The position numbers were made by a program, and so were the translations under genes. The notes beneath the pieces are model-generated. The model was not told where the DNA came from. It did no database searches and saw only the letters and a list, made by a program, of their open reading frames with translations. This document shows positions 14,126 to 20,644 of a DNA stretch of 21,430 bases, piece after piece (position 1 is the stretch's first letter; each line of letters begins with the position of its first letter). Source of the stretch: Casp-actino8 sp032118015 (GTDB lineage: Bacteria; Actinomycetota; Acidimicrobiia; Acidimicrobiales; Ilumatobacteraceae); the NCBI GenBank assembly GCA_032118015.1, contig JAULYE010000151.1, forward strand, positions 1 through 21,430. The letters run 5' to 3'.

Positions 14126-14211
14126 TTGGACCCGAGTCCAATAACCGGTTACCAAGTCCCCCCTCGCCCACGAAGTGGTGGGACCGGTCCCACCCCGACG
14201 AGGAAGTCGGG
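14126..14211. repeat. Cluster of four inverted repeats around the second att-like copy
   Basis: In 86 bp there are TTGGAC-CCGA-GTCCAA (14126-14141), TAACCGGTTA (14142-14151), the perfect 18-bp palindrome GGTGGGACCGGTCCCACC (14177-14194) and CCCGAC-N6-GTCGGG (14194-14211). The att-like 19-mer sits between the second and third. The last two lie immediately past the stop of the leftward toxin-like gene and could terminate it. Others may be recombination-site arms. Confidence 0.5.
14153..14171 (+). repeat. att-like direct repeat, copy 2
   Basis: This is an exact 19-bp copy of the tRNA-Leu 3' end, including the discriminator position, with no tRNA body before it. This is the pattern of the distal attachment site of a tRNA-integrated element. 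Confidence 0.7.
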
Positions 14212-14213
14212 CG

Positions 14214-14540
14214 TCACGACTCAGGTGGATCGTCGAGCCAACTGTGTTGGATCTCTATGCCGAGCAGCACAACGCTGACGTCGGCCACGAGTTGTCCGAT
14301 GACGACTGCCGCTGCGACGAGGACTCCACCGACGATCACGATGCGGTAGTCAGGACGATCGGGGTAGACCATGGGAAGTGCGTCGAAGTTCTCGGCGAAC
14401 TCGTCGACGATTGGTGGCAGATCGATCACAATGAAATCGGTACTCGATGGCTCTCCATTCGGACCTCGGTCGCTGCCGAGTTGGCGGTCGAGATCCTCGA
14501 AGAAGTCGTGGTCGACGCGGACACGTCGGCGATTCGTCAC
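14214..14540 (-). CDS. Toxin-like small protein of a two-gene module
   Basis: The 108-aa protein has a short basic start (TNRRRVRVDHDFFEDLDRQL), a middle segment (STDFIVIDLPPIVDEFAENF) and a strand-rich C-terminal half (RPDYRIVIVGGVLVAAAVVIGQLVADVSVVLLGIEI). The last part is too charged at its edges to be a sure membrane helix and reads like paired beta strands, as in the RelE/ParE fold. This is an impression, not a domain match. It starts with GTG inside the stop of the upstream 62-aa gene (4-bp overlap, 14537-14540), the classic antitoxin-toxin layout. An alternative is any small two-gene stress module. Confidence 0.65.
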   Translation of the reverse strand: MTNRRRVRVDHDFFEDLDRQLGSDRGPNGEPSSTDFIVIDLPPIVDEFAENFDALPMVYPDRPDYRIVIVGGVLVAAAVVIGQLVADVSVVLLGIEIQHSWLDDPPES

Positions 14541-14725
14541 CGGTCGGGCGTTGGGGCGTCTTGGTTGGACGCGATGTGTGACTCGATCCTACGTCGGGTG
14601 CGCGCCAGCAAGTCCGGTGACAGGTTGCCAAGGTCGGCTTCGATTCCATCGCGTACGATCGCATGGCGCTCGGCGGGACTCATGTTCTCGAGTTCCTCGG
14701 CTGACCAGATCTTCGGTGACACCAT
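14537..14725 (-). CDS. Antitoxin-like small protein
   Basis: The 62-aa protein reads WSAEELENMSPAERHAIVRDG and continues with EADLGNLSPDLLARTRRRIE. It is helical, charged and short, with a C-terminal basic helix, which fits an antitoxin or small DNA-binding partner. It ends in a GTGA overlap with the 108-aa gene, so the two are surely co-translated. The start ATG 14725 lacks a good ribosome site. I do not recognise a named antitoxin family. Confidence 0.65.
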   Translation of the reverse strand: MVSPKIWSAEELENMSPAERHAIVRDGIEADLGNLSPDLLARTRRRIESHIASNQDAPTPDR

Positions 14726-14793
14726 TTCGGGATGTTACCAACGCCGATTGGTCTGATGGAGTTCGGGGTCGACCGGTGGGATTCGCCGAGGTG

Positions 14794-14820
14794 GGAACAC
14801 TCGAGTGTCCTTGTGACGGC
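14794..14820 (+). promoter_or_regulatory. Possible ECF-type promoter or operator before the sigma gene
   Basis: GGAAC (14794-14798), the usual ECF -35 core, overlaps the 12-bp palindrome ACACTCGAGTGT (14797-14808). A poor -10 (GACGGC) follows at 14815. It lies about 70-90 bp upstream of the ECF sigma start, where self-activation would be expected. Confidence 0.22.
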
Positions 14821-14886
14821 ATCTTCCTTGCGTTCGTTTCCAAGAAAATGGCGGAGCACAGGTTCCCTGCGACGTCATAGTCCCTG

Positions 14887-15351
14887 ATGACTCCCGCTGA
14901 CTCCGAGACCTATCGCAAGTACGCCGACGAACTCGTCCGCTTCGCCTCGGGCCTGGTCGGCCCATCGGGCGCAGAGGATGTGGTCGCCAATGCGGTGCTG
15001 CGAGCGGTCTCGGGGTCTCGGTGGTTGGGCATCGACAACAAACGGGCCTACCTGTACCGGGCGGTGTTCAACGAAGCCAGTTCGCAGAAGCGTTCGACGA
15101 CCCGCCGTCTGAACCGAGAGATCCACGCGTACCAGCGTGACGTCTCCCACGGATCAGAGGGCGGCTATGTGGATGTCGATGTACTCGTCGCGTTGCGACG
15201 CCTGAGCGAACGCCAGAGGGCGGTCATCCATCTCACGTACTGGGCAGATCTTCCCGTGACCAACATCGCGTCACTGCTCGATCTGTCGATGCGCACCGTG
15301 GAACGAGAACTCACTCGCGCCCGTACCCGTTTGGAGGAACTGCTGTCATGA
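14887..15351 (+). CDS. ECF-type RNA polymerase sigma factor
   Basis: The 154-aa protein has region 2 at about residues 9-70 (YADELVRFASGLVGPSGAEDVVANAVLRA, then RAYLYRAVFNEASSQKR) and region 4 at about 98-150. Region 4 reads VALRRLSERQRAVIHLTYWADLPVTNIASLL, then SMRTVERELTRARTRL, the -35-binding helix-turn-helix. This is the minimal SigE-like extracytoplasmic-function form. Its stop overlaps the next start by 4 bp (ATGA, 15348-15351), so the 504-aa membrane protein is its coupled partner. No clear ribosome site precedes ATG 14887, but the domain begins right there. Confidence 0.9.
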   Translation: MTPADSETYRKYADELVRFASGLVGPSGAEDVVANAVLRAVSGSRWLGIDNKRAYLYRAVFNEASSQKRSTTRRLNREIHAYQRDVSHGSEGGYVDVDVLVALRRLSERQRAVIHLTYWADLPVTNIASLLDLSMRTVERELTRARTRLEELLS

Positions 15352-16862
15352 ACGACAAAATCAGACGATTCACCACTCAGCTCAGCGATGCCGCACCGCT
15401 CGCTCCCGAGCTCGAAGGCCGCACGATCCCGGAACGACGCTCGCCGCTGACTGCGACGCGCATCGGCCTTGCAGTCGCAACCGTTGCCGTACTCGGCGCG
15501 GTGGCGGTGATGGTGAACGGCGGTGACGACCGCTCGTCGGTGATCCCTGCGAGTGGTGACGCGGATGCCGTTGCTGTGCTCAGCGGTGCCATCGAAGCTT
15601 CGTTGCCGGCTGGATTCCGTCTCATGGTCGTCGAGAGACGCGACGACAACAGTGGCCACGCAGTCGCAGTCAACGATCGTCTCGAGGTTCTCGACATCGA
15701 GATCAACATTGCGACAGTGGAAGAAGAAGTCACCTCTGATTTCGTGCCCACAGCAAGCGTCGAAGGGCTCATCACCGACACCACAGCAGTACATTGCATC
15801 GTCCCCGTGTCGACACCGGATGCGTCGGAGTGTCTCCAGTATTCGAACGAAGCCACCGGCACCATGAACGCGCCGACAACGTACACATCCGATGGTTCAC
15901 AAGTGGAGCCCAACTGCATCATCTTCGAGTACGCGGGAGCGACCAAGGACACTCCAACCGCCAAACTTCCGTGCACCCTCCAGCAGATCGAGAACGGCAG
16001 CATCCCGATCAACGCCGAGTGCACTTTCTACATCCGATCCGACGCCGATGCGCCGCCGCCACCCCAAGGCTGCGACAGGATCGCCATGATCCTGGACGAG
16101 ACGTTGGACAGCACCGTTCCTACTTTTGGCGCTTCTCCCGACACCGGTCCCGCCGACGGCGAAAACGGATCTGAGACCCCGACGACATTCACACAGTGGA
16201 CCGGCGAGGAGTCGTTCATGGACGACGCGTTCGGGCCGGATGTCAACGGCGACCGTTCGCCCTTCGCGCATGCGTCGAATCGAAACAATGGAGTCTTCGT
16301 CGGTGTGACTCTGTTCGCGATCGAGCGCTCGCTGGACATCACGTCATTTGTTGACGAACTCTCGCGCAACGTCGTCGCCATCGGCGATCTGCGCACGGTG
16401 ATCGACTCACTGCCCGAAGCACTCGCACCCGTCGGAATGTACGCCGCCACCCCAACGCAGAGCGAGACACCCGAGGGTCAGTGGACGAGCCGCGGCGTCA
16501 CCACCGGCTCATTCTCGGTGGTGCTGCGACAAGACTCCGAGGACGGAGCTGTCGTCGTGCAGATGAGCTTCCCAGGATCCCTCGAAACATCCGGCAACGA
16601 CGGCGACATCTTTTGGCACGCCACCACGATCGATAGCAGGGTGTCGATCGTGCTCTTCCAACGGGGAGATCGCGATGCGATGACCGATGAGGACGCCGTA
16701 GATCTGACCCGCAAGATGGCCATGGGGTGGGTCGACGAGTCGGCCTATGCGCTGGCCTCGGGTGGAGACATGGTTACCGACACCACCGTCGTGTACGACG
16801 CCGGTTCGGCGACCCCAGAGATCGAGAACCCCGTCGAGACGACCGTCTGGGGAGGATTCTGA
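15348..16862 (+). CDS. Single-pass membrane protein coupled to the ECF sigma, possible anti-sigma
   Basis: The 504-aa protein has a 36-residue cytoplasmic N-terminus (MNDKIRRFTTQLSDAAPLAP), one membrane helix at about residues 38-57 (ATRIGLAVATVAVLGAVAVM) and a large acidic exported domain. The outer part contains several cysteines (VHCIVP, SECLQYS, EPNCIIF, LPCTLQ, AECTF, QGCDRI, all within about residues 148-245), likely disulfide-bonded. A Thr/Gly-rich stretch near 260-290 separates a C-terminal domain. The position suggests control of the sigma factor, but there is no zinc anti-sigma HxxxCxxC motif and the inner part is very short. It may be a new partner type or simply the sensed envelope protein. 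Confidence 0.8.
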   Translation: MNDKIRRFTTQLSDAAPLAPELEGRTIPERRSPLTATRIGLAVATVAVLGAVAVMVNGGDDRSSVIPASGDADAVAVLSGAIEASLPAGFRLMVVERRDDNSGHAVAVNDRLEVLDIEINIATVEEEVTSDFVPTASVEGLITDTTAVHCIVPVSTPDASECLQYSNEATGTMNAPTTYTSDGSQVEPNCIIFEYAGATKDTPTAKLPCTLQQIENGSIPINAECTFYIRSDADAPPPPQGCDRIAMILDETLDSTVPTFGASPDTGPADGENGSETPTTFTQWTGEESFMDDAFGPDVNGDRSPFAHASNRNNGVFVGVTLFAIERSLDITSFVDELSRNVVAIGDLRTVIDSLPEALAPVGMYAATPTQSETPEGQWTSRGVTTGSFSVVLRQDSEDGAVVVQMSFPGSLETSGNDGDIFWHATTIDSRVSIVLFQRGDRDAMTDEDAVDLTRKMAMGWVDESAYALASGGDMVTDTTVVYDAGSATPEIENPVETTVWGGF

Positions 16863-17204
16863 CGATCGCCGCTGCCACGGCTGACGCGGGACTGCGTGCG
16901 ACATGAGGACTCGCTCGCAGTTCCTGCTGGTCGGTGCAACTTCAAGCCATCGTGTCGCTGTGGTCGCCCCAGGTAGGCAGTTTCCGTCCGCGCACGGAGG
17001 CGACATCGACCTCATCGTCGCGAATCACCCAGTCAACTTTGATGGACAACTTCCAGCAGACCGACGGTTTCCAGTCGATGGGTGACTCGTCATGGGCGAG
17101 TGCACCAAGGTGCAATGCACACCTTTGACCTCCCGCAAATCCGGCTCGATTGTGGAAAATGCATCTCTCATCGTCATTTCGTCAGGCCAGGTGTTGGAGC
17201 GAAG
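16863..17204. other. Region without a convincing gene
   Basis: No frame here shows a family or steady coding character. Short frames on both strands lack ribosome sites. An AAGGTG-N7-CACCTT inverted repeat is at about 17107-17125. The stretch probably includes the decayed 5' part of the following glycine-rich gene. Confidence 0.4.
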
Positions 17205-17783
17205 ACCAGTGACGGTGGTGACAGTGAGTTTGGGGATCTATCGGCGACGGGTGCCGACGGCGGAGAACCCTACATTGACGGCGAATCCAACGCAGCAGGC
17301 GGCACTTCCTATAACTCTTCTGGTGATTATCCCGGAGGTGATGGTTCTGGCACTCAGGGTGGTGCAGGGGGCAGTGCGGCCCAAAATGGTCTCGACACTT
17401 CGTCTGCGGTGAACCCGGGAGTGTCATCGTCGATCAGTGGTACCGCAGTGGTCTACGGAAATGGCGGTGGCGGCGGCAATGCTGGCGGTCCTGGCAGCGC
17501 GGCGAGCACCCCTGGTAGTGGCGGTTACGGAGCGAGCAAGGGAGGTGCCGACAGCTCCGGTGGTCTCGGAGAAGATGGTGTCGTCATCGTCAAATTCGGC
17601 GGTGCAGGTAGAGGCGGATCTGGCTCGGGCTGGGATTACACGTTGCCGGTGGTGGACCCGGTGCCAGCAGATCTACCTGATACGGGCAGCGATTCGAATG
17701 GACCGCTGATGGTGTTCGCTCTCTTTACGCTGACCTTGGGTGCCGGTTGCCTTGTGGTCGCCCGACGGGCACCGTCACGATGA
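17082..17783 (+). CDS. Glycine-rich LPDTG cell-wall-anchored protein, probably 5'-truncated
   Basis: The open frame encodes 233 aa. From about residue 38 it matches the style of the bacterial glycine-rich surface domain: GAKTSDGGDSEFGDLSATG, then VSSSISGTAVVYGNGGGGGN, and GEDGVVIVKFGG at the end of the fold. The C-terminus is a sortase signal: LPDTG at residues 198-202, a hydrophobic segment (LMVFALFTLTLGAGCLVV), and a basic tail ARRAPSR. The N-terminal half of the domain and any signal peptide are missing; the first 37 residues (MTRHGRVHQGAMHTFDLP and following) look unrelated. A secreted, anchored protein needs a signal peptide, so this is most likely a gene fragment. No sortase gene is in the window. 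Confidence 0.6.
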   Translation: MTRHGRVHQGAMHTFDLPQIRLDCGKCISHRHFVRPGVGAKTSDGGDSEFGDLSATGADGGEPYIDGESNAAGGTSYNSSGDYPGGDGSGTQGGAGGSAAQNGLDTSSAVNPGVSSSISGTAVVYGNGGGGGNAGGPGSAASTPGSGGYGASKGGADSSGGLGEDGVVIVKFGGAGRGGSGSGWDYTLPVVDPVPADLPDTGSDSNGPLMVFALFTLTLGAGCLVVARRAPSR

Positions 17784-17788
17784 CATGA

Positions 17789-17825
17789 GTTGCGTCGGTG
17801 GCTGCGAGTCGGTCGCCGACGCAAT
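17789..17825 (+). terminator. 16-bp hairpin just after the LPDTG gene stop
   Basis: Bases 17789-17804 pair with 17810-17825 around a CGAGT loop; the outer nine pairs after the closing G-U are perfect (TTGCGTCGG/CCGACGCAA). Four G-U pairs hold only in the + strand RNA. It begins six bases past the stop, where a terminator is expected, and separates the gene from the convergent amine oxidase. There is no U-run. Confidence 0.6.
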
Positions 17826-17908
17826 ACATGCCTCCATCCCCATCGGACACGACGGTGACGTCTGGGGCGCCGTTTCAACTCGAGTTGCGCATCGCCTCGT
17901 AACACGGT

Positions 17909-19009
17909 TCAGCGGTGTTGCACCTGCCGAACGATGGCTGTCATGGTTCGCTCAGCTGCGGCAAGAGCGCCTTCAATATGACCCGGTGACGAGGTGGCAG
18001 TCTCTGTCGATGCCCAGTGAATTCGTCCGTTACCGGTGGGTTCTTGGTACACGTGATGTCCATAGGTCTCCATCGGCGTGAGTTGATTCGTGTGGAAACG
18101 TTTGCCGTGAGGATCAGTACGCCAATCTTTGATGAGGATCTCCACAGGTGAAGAAGCTTCAGCTCCAAAGATCTGTCCAAGTTGGTCGATGATGTCGTGT
18201 TCGTTCGGAGCCGGTTCGTCGGGTTGTAGTGCCACGAACCCAAAGAGGGCAGCCGGTTCAAAATTCGGGCCGCTCATGTCGTGAATTTCACGAAGGGGTC
18301 CAATGTGGCTCATGGCAGAACCTGAAAGCCCGGCAACCCGCCAGAACGCGTGCTCGTAGACGACGACAACTTTGACGATGTTGCCCATCCACACTGGCGT
18401 TGCAGCGGCTACTGCCATGACCGCGTCCGGCAGTTCAGGCCTGAATGTGATCGTGTCGACAGCGACAGACGGAGGAATTGCCACCACAACATGGCGGGTG
18501 GTCAGTGACCCGTTGGTATGGGTCACTCGAATCGCTCCGCTGTAGAGATCAGGCCGATACTCGATCTGATGAACTGTTGTGTGCAATGAGACGACATCCG
18601 TCATACGTTCTGCAAGGCGATCAGTCAGAGATGCTGCACCTTGGCTGAACCGCCGAGATGCTACGTCGATCGGGTTTCCGTACAAGCGCTGTACTCCCGA
18701 GGGCGCGTGATACATCGCGTCTCCATCAAGATTGTGAGCGTGAGTTGGTATGCCAAGTTGGTCGATGAGGGCAGCTGCACGGGCTTCACCGGGCCAATAC
18801 CAGGTGGCCCCAAGGTCGAAATGTCCAGATGCATTGTGATGGGTGAGTAGTCGCCCACCGACGCGTTCGCTCTTCTCGAATACGTGACATCGCAGGCCAC
18901 CTTCGATCAAGTGGGTCGCTACCACGAGGCCGGCAATACCCCCGCCAACGACGACGACATCTACATCGACGTCATCGGAAGAACGTGGGGAGATCGATGC
19001 ATCAGTCAT
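17909..19009 (-). CDS. FAD-dependent amine oxidase family protein
   Basis: The 366-aa protein belongs to the flavin amine oxidase/protoporphyrinogen oxidase-like group. The N-terminal dinucleotide motif VVVVGGGIAGLVVATHL and the downstream FEKSERVGGRLLTH bind FAD. FDLGATWYWPGEAR is the conserved second flavin contact, and the C-terminal GRIHWASTETATSSPGHIEGALAAAERT closes the FAD site. At 366 residues it is shorter than typical monoamine oxidases (about 430-450), and the substrate domain seems reduced. The substrate is unknown. It converges with the LPDTG gene. A relic of a related gene lies upstream at about 19.5 kb on the same strand. Confidence 0.88.
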   Translation of the reverse strand: MTDASISPRSSDDVDVDVVVVGGGIAGLVVATHLIEGGLRCHVFEKSERVGGRLLTHHNASGHFDLGATWYWPGEARAAALIDQLGIPTHAHNLDGDAMYHAPSGVQRLYGNPIDVASRRFSQGAASLTDRLAERMTDVVSLHTTVHQIEYRPDLYSGAIRVTHTNGSLTTRHVVVAIPPSVAVDTITFRPELPDAVMAVAAATPVWMGNIVKVVVVYEHAFWRVAGLSGSAMSHIGPLREIHDMSGPNFEPAALFGFVALQPDEPAPNEHDIIDQLGQIFGAEASSPVEILIKDWRTDPHGKRFHTNQLTPMETYGHHVYQEPTGNGRIHWASTETATSSPGHIEGALAAAERTMTAIVRQVQHR

Positions 19010-19200
19010 GTGCCTGAGTCTTGCCGGCGAAAAATCACTTGATGCAGTTACGTATCAAGGAGCAGAACAGGTCTGAAGAGAAATGCGATTGAGTGCATTG
19101 CGCTGGGAGCCTTGAACTACGGAAATTTGTGTGACTTGCCCTGCCATTCGACGGGTGTGAGTCGGCCGAAGCGACGTTGTCGGCGAGAAGGTTTCTCAGA
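19010..19200. other. Intergenic region upstream of the amine oxidase
   Basis: The 191 bp hold no convincing gene. The promoter of the leftward amine oxidase should be here, but no clear -35/-10 pair was recognised. Confidence 0.3.
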
Positions 19201-19413
19201 TCAGCGGCTGACCACGCCACGCTCGATCGCCTTTCTATGGAACTCACCTTCGGTCTTCAACTCATCAAGCCCGTGCCGTCGGCGATCGGCGTTGGCTTCA
19301 TCGATTGCGGCAGCGCGCTGTTCTTCGTCACCGTCTTCCGAGATCTCGAGATCTCGTAAAGCAGCAGCCTGGCGGTTCATGCGCCGTCGATCATCCGGGC
19401 TCACAGTTCCCAT
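19201..19413 (-). CDS. Small charged hypothetical protein
   Basis: The 70-aa product starts MGTVSPDDRRRMNRQ and ends EFHRKAIERGVVSR. It is rich in Arg, Glu, Asp and Ala, lacks hydrophobic segments and probably forms helices. The frame is open upstream to 19659, but that part consists of an amine oxidase relic, so ATG 19413 is chosen as the start. The ribosome site is weak. No family is recognised. Confidence 0.45.
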   Translation of the reverse strand: MGTVSPDDRRRMNRQAAALRDLEISEDGDEEQRAAAIDEANADRRRHGLDELKTEGEFHRKAIERGVVSR

Positions 19414-19446
19414 GGCGGTCAGGCTATGTCTCTTCAAGAAATACCA

Positions 19447-19560
19447 TCTGTCGAGGGAAGAATGTGGCGGCACGCTCAGTTCGGCGATGAGCGCAGCAAT
19501 TCTGGTCTCACCAGGCCAGAACCACGTGACCTCGATCGAGTCTTGCCTGCTCTGACCCCC
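19447..19560 (-). pseudogene. Relic of a second FAD amine oxidase
   Basis: The leftward frame encodes TWFWPGETRIAALIAELS, followed by VPPHSS, which aligns with TWYWPGEARAAALIDQLG, followed by IPTHAH, of the intact amine oxidase at 17909-19009. The DNA also aligns, for example CGATGAG-GCAGC and ACC-GGCCA blocks at about 19483-19520 against 18762-18800. Neither the FAD-binding N-terminus nor the rest of the enzyme is present, so only about 30-40 codons of a duplicated gene survive. Confidence 0.65.
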
Positions 19561-19606
19561 CGGAACTGGATGCCAGAACTCTGCCGATAGCGTCTCCGAG
19601 AGCAGA

Positions 19607-20644
19607 ATGGAGCGGAGAGTGACAGGCAACTCCACCTTTCGGCACCTGCGCACGGGCATCCTGGCAGTGCAGGCCGTCGAGGCCCCCGAGGTCGTGACGT
19701 CGTCGTGGATCGACGATCAGCTCTCCTCCACCTTCGAGCGCCTCGGAGTCCGGTCGGGGTTGCTCGCGGAACTGGCCGGAATCGAACAGCGCCGCTGGTG
19801 GCCCGAGGACGTCACATTCGACCAAGCCGCGGCGATGGCTGGACAGCGTGCGATCGAGGCGTCTGGCATCGACCCCGACCGCATCGGCATGCTGATCTCC
19901 ACCTCGGTCTGCAAGCATCACCTCGAACCGTCGGTCGCCTGCGCCGTGCACCACCAACTCGGCCTGTCGTCGTCGTGCAGCAACTTCGATGTGGCCAACG
20001 CATGCCTGGGGTTCGTGAATGGCATGCAACTTGCAGGAACCGCGATCGATGCCGGAGTGATTGACTACGCGCTCGTGGTCGACGGGGAGGGAAGCCGCCA
20101 CACGCAGCTGGCCACCATCGCGCGCCTGCAACGCGAGTCCACGACCGTTACCGACGTGTTCGACGAGTTCGCGTCACTCACTCTCGGATCGGGTGCCGCG
20201 GCAATGGTGCTCGGCAGCACCGATCAACACCCCGATGCCCACCGTGTCGTCGGTGGCATCACTCGAGCAGGCACCAAGCATCATGAGCTCTGCATCGGCG
20301 ATCTCGATCGCATGACAACCGACACCAAGCGACTTCTCGAAGCGGGCCTCGATCTCGCCCATGCGGCGTGGATCGATGCTGCAGCCGACTTCCAGTGGGC
20401 GACCGGCATCGACCAATACGTCGTGCACCAGGTGAGTTCTGTGCACACGGCGCTCCTGTGCGAGCGGCTCGGCATCGACCCCGCACTCGTGCCACTCACA
20501 TATCCCCGATTCGGCAACGTCGGACCGGCGGCCATTCCGATCACGCTCGCTGGTCTCTCGGACGATCTGGCTGCTGGCCAACGAGTTTTGTGCATGGGGA
20601 TCGGCTCAGGGCTGAACACCAGCTTCACCGAAATCATCTGGTGA
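19607..20644 (+). CDS. oleA: OleA-like 3-oxoacyl synthase III family condensing enzyme
   Basis: The 345-aa thiolase-fold enzyme probably joins two fatty acyl-CoAs head to head to give a beta-keto acid, the first step of long-chain olefin synthesis. The nucleophile Cys133 lies in VANACLGFVNGM, a form typical of OleA rather than FabH. His274 (YVVHQVSS) and Asn304 (RFGNVGPAAIP) complete the triad. Glu107 in HHLEPS matches the OleA glutamate that reaches into the partner subunit. The FabH alternative is less likely because the next gene is OleB-like. ATG 19607 is used; GTG 19619, with GGAG six bases upstream, is an equally good start. The stop overlaps the next ATG by one base. Confidence 0.82.
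   Translation: MERRVTGNSTFRHLRTGILAVQAVEAPEVVTSSWIDDQLSSTFERLGVRSGLLAELAGIEQRRWWPEDVTFDQAAAMAGQRAIEASGIDPDRIGMLISTSVCKHHLEPSVACAVHHQLGLSSSCSNFDVANACLGFVNGMQLAGTAIDAGVIDYALVVDGEGSRHTQLATIARLQRESTTVTDVFDEFASLTLGSGAAAMVLGSTDQHPDAHRVVGGITRAGTKHHELCIGDLDRMTTDTKRLLEAGLDLAHAAWIDAAADFQWATGIDQYVVHQVSSVHTALLCERLGIDPALVPLTYPRFGNVGPAAIPITLAGLSDDLAAGQRVLCMGIGSGLNTSFTEIIW

Larger units (their letters stand above)
12137..14171 (+). mobile_element. Putative 2-kb island at the 3' end of tRNA-Leu
   Basis: A 19-bp exact direct repeat of the tRNA-Leu 3' end bounds this segment, as left by tyrosine integrases that use tRNA 3' ends. Inside are a TetR-type regulator, a large palindrome with an embedded promoter, a secreted RCC1-like gene and a strong hairpin. 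No integrase, excisionase or transposase is present, so the segment would be a decayed or satellite element. The syntenic core ends at this tRNA and non-conserved genes follow, which supports an insertion hot spot. Confidence 0.45.

Noticed and set aside
12137..14171. Integrase or transposase inside the tRNA-bounded segment
   Set aside because: No frame on either strand has tyrosine or serine recombinase or DDE motifs; only TetR and RCC1-like genes are supported.
14175..14756. 193-aa rightward frame over the toxin-antitoxin-like region
   Set aside because: It is antisense to two tightly overlapping leftward genes with better composition; its own sequence shows no family and no ribosome site.
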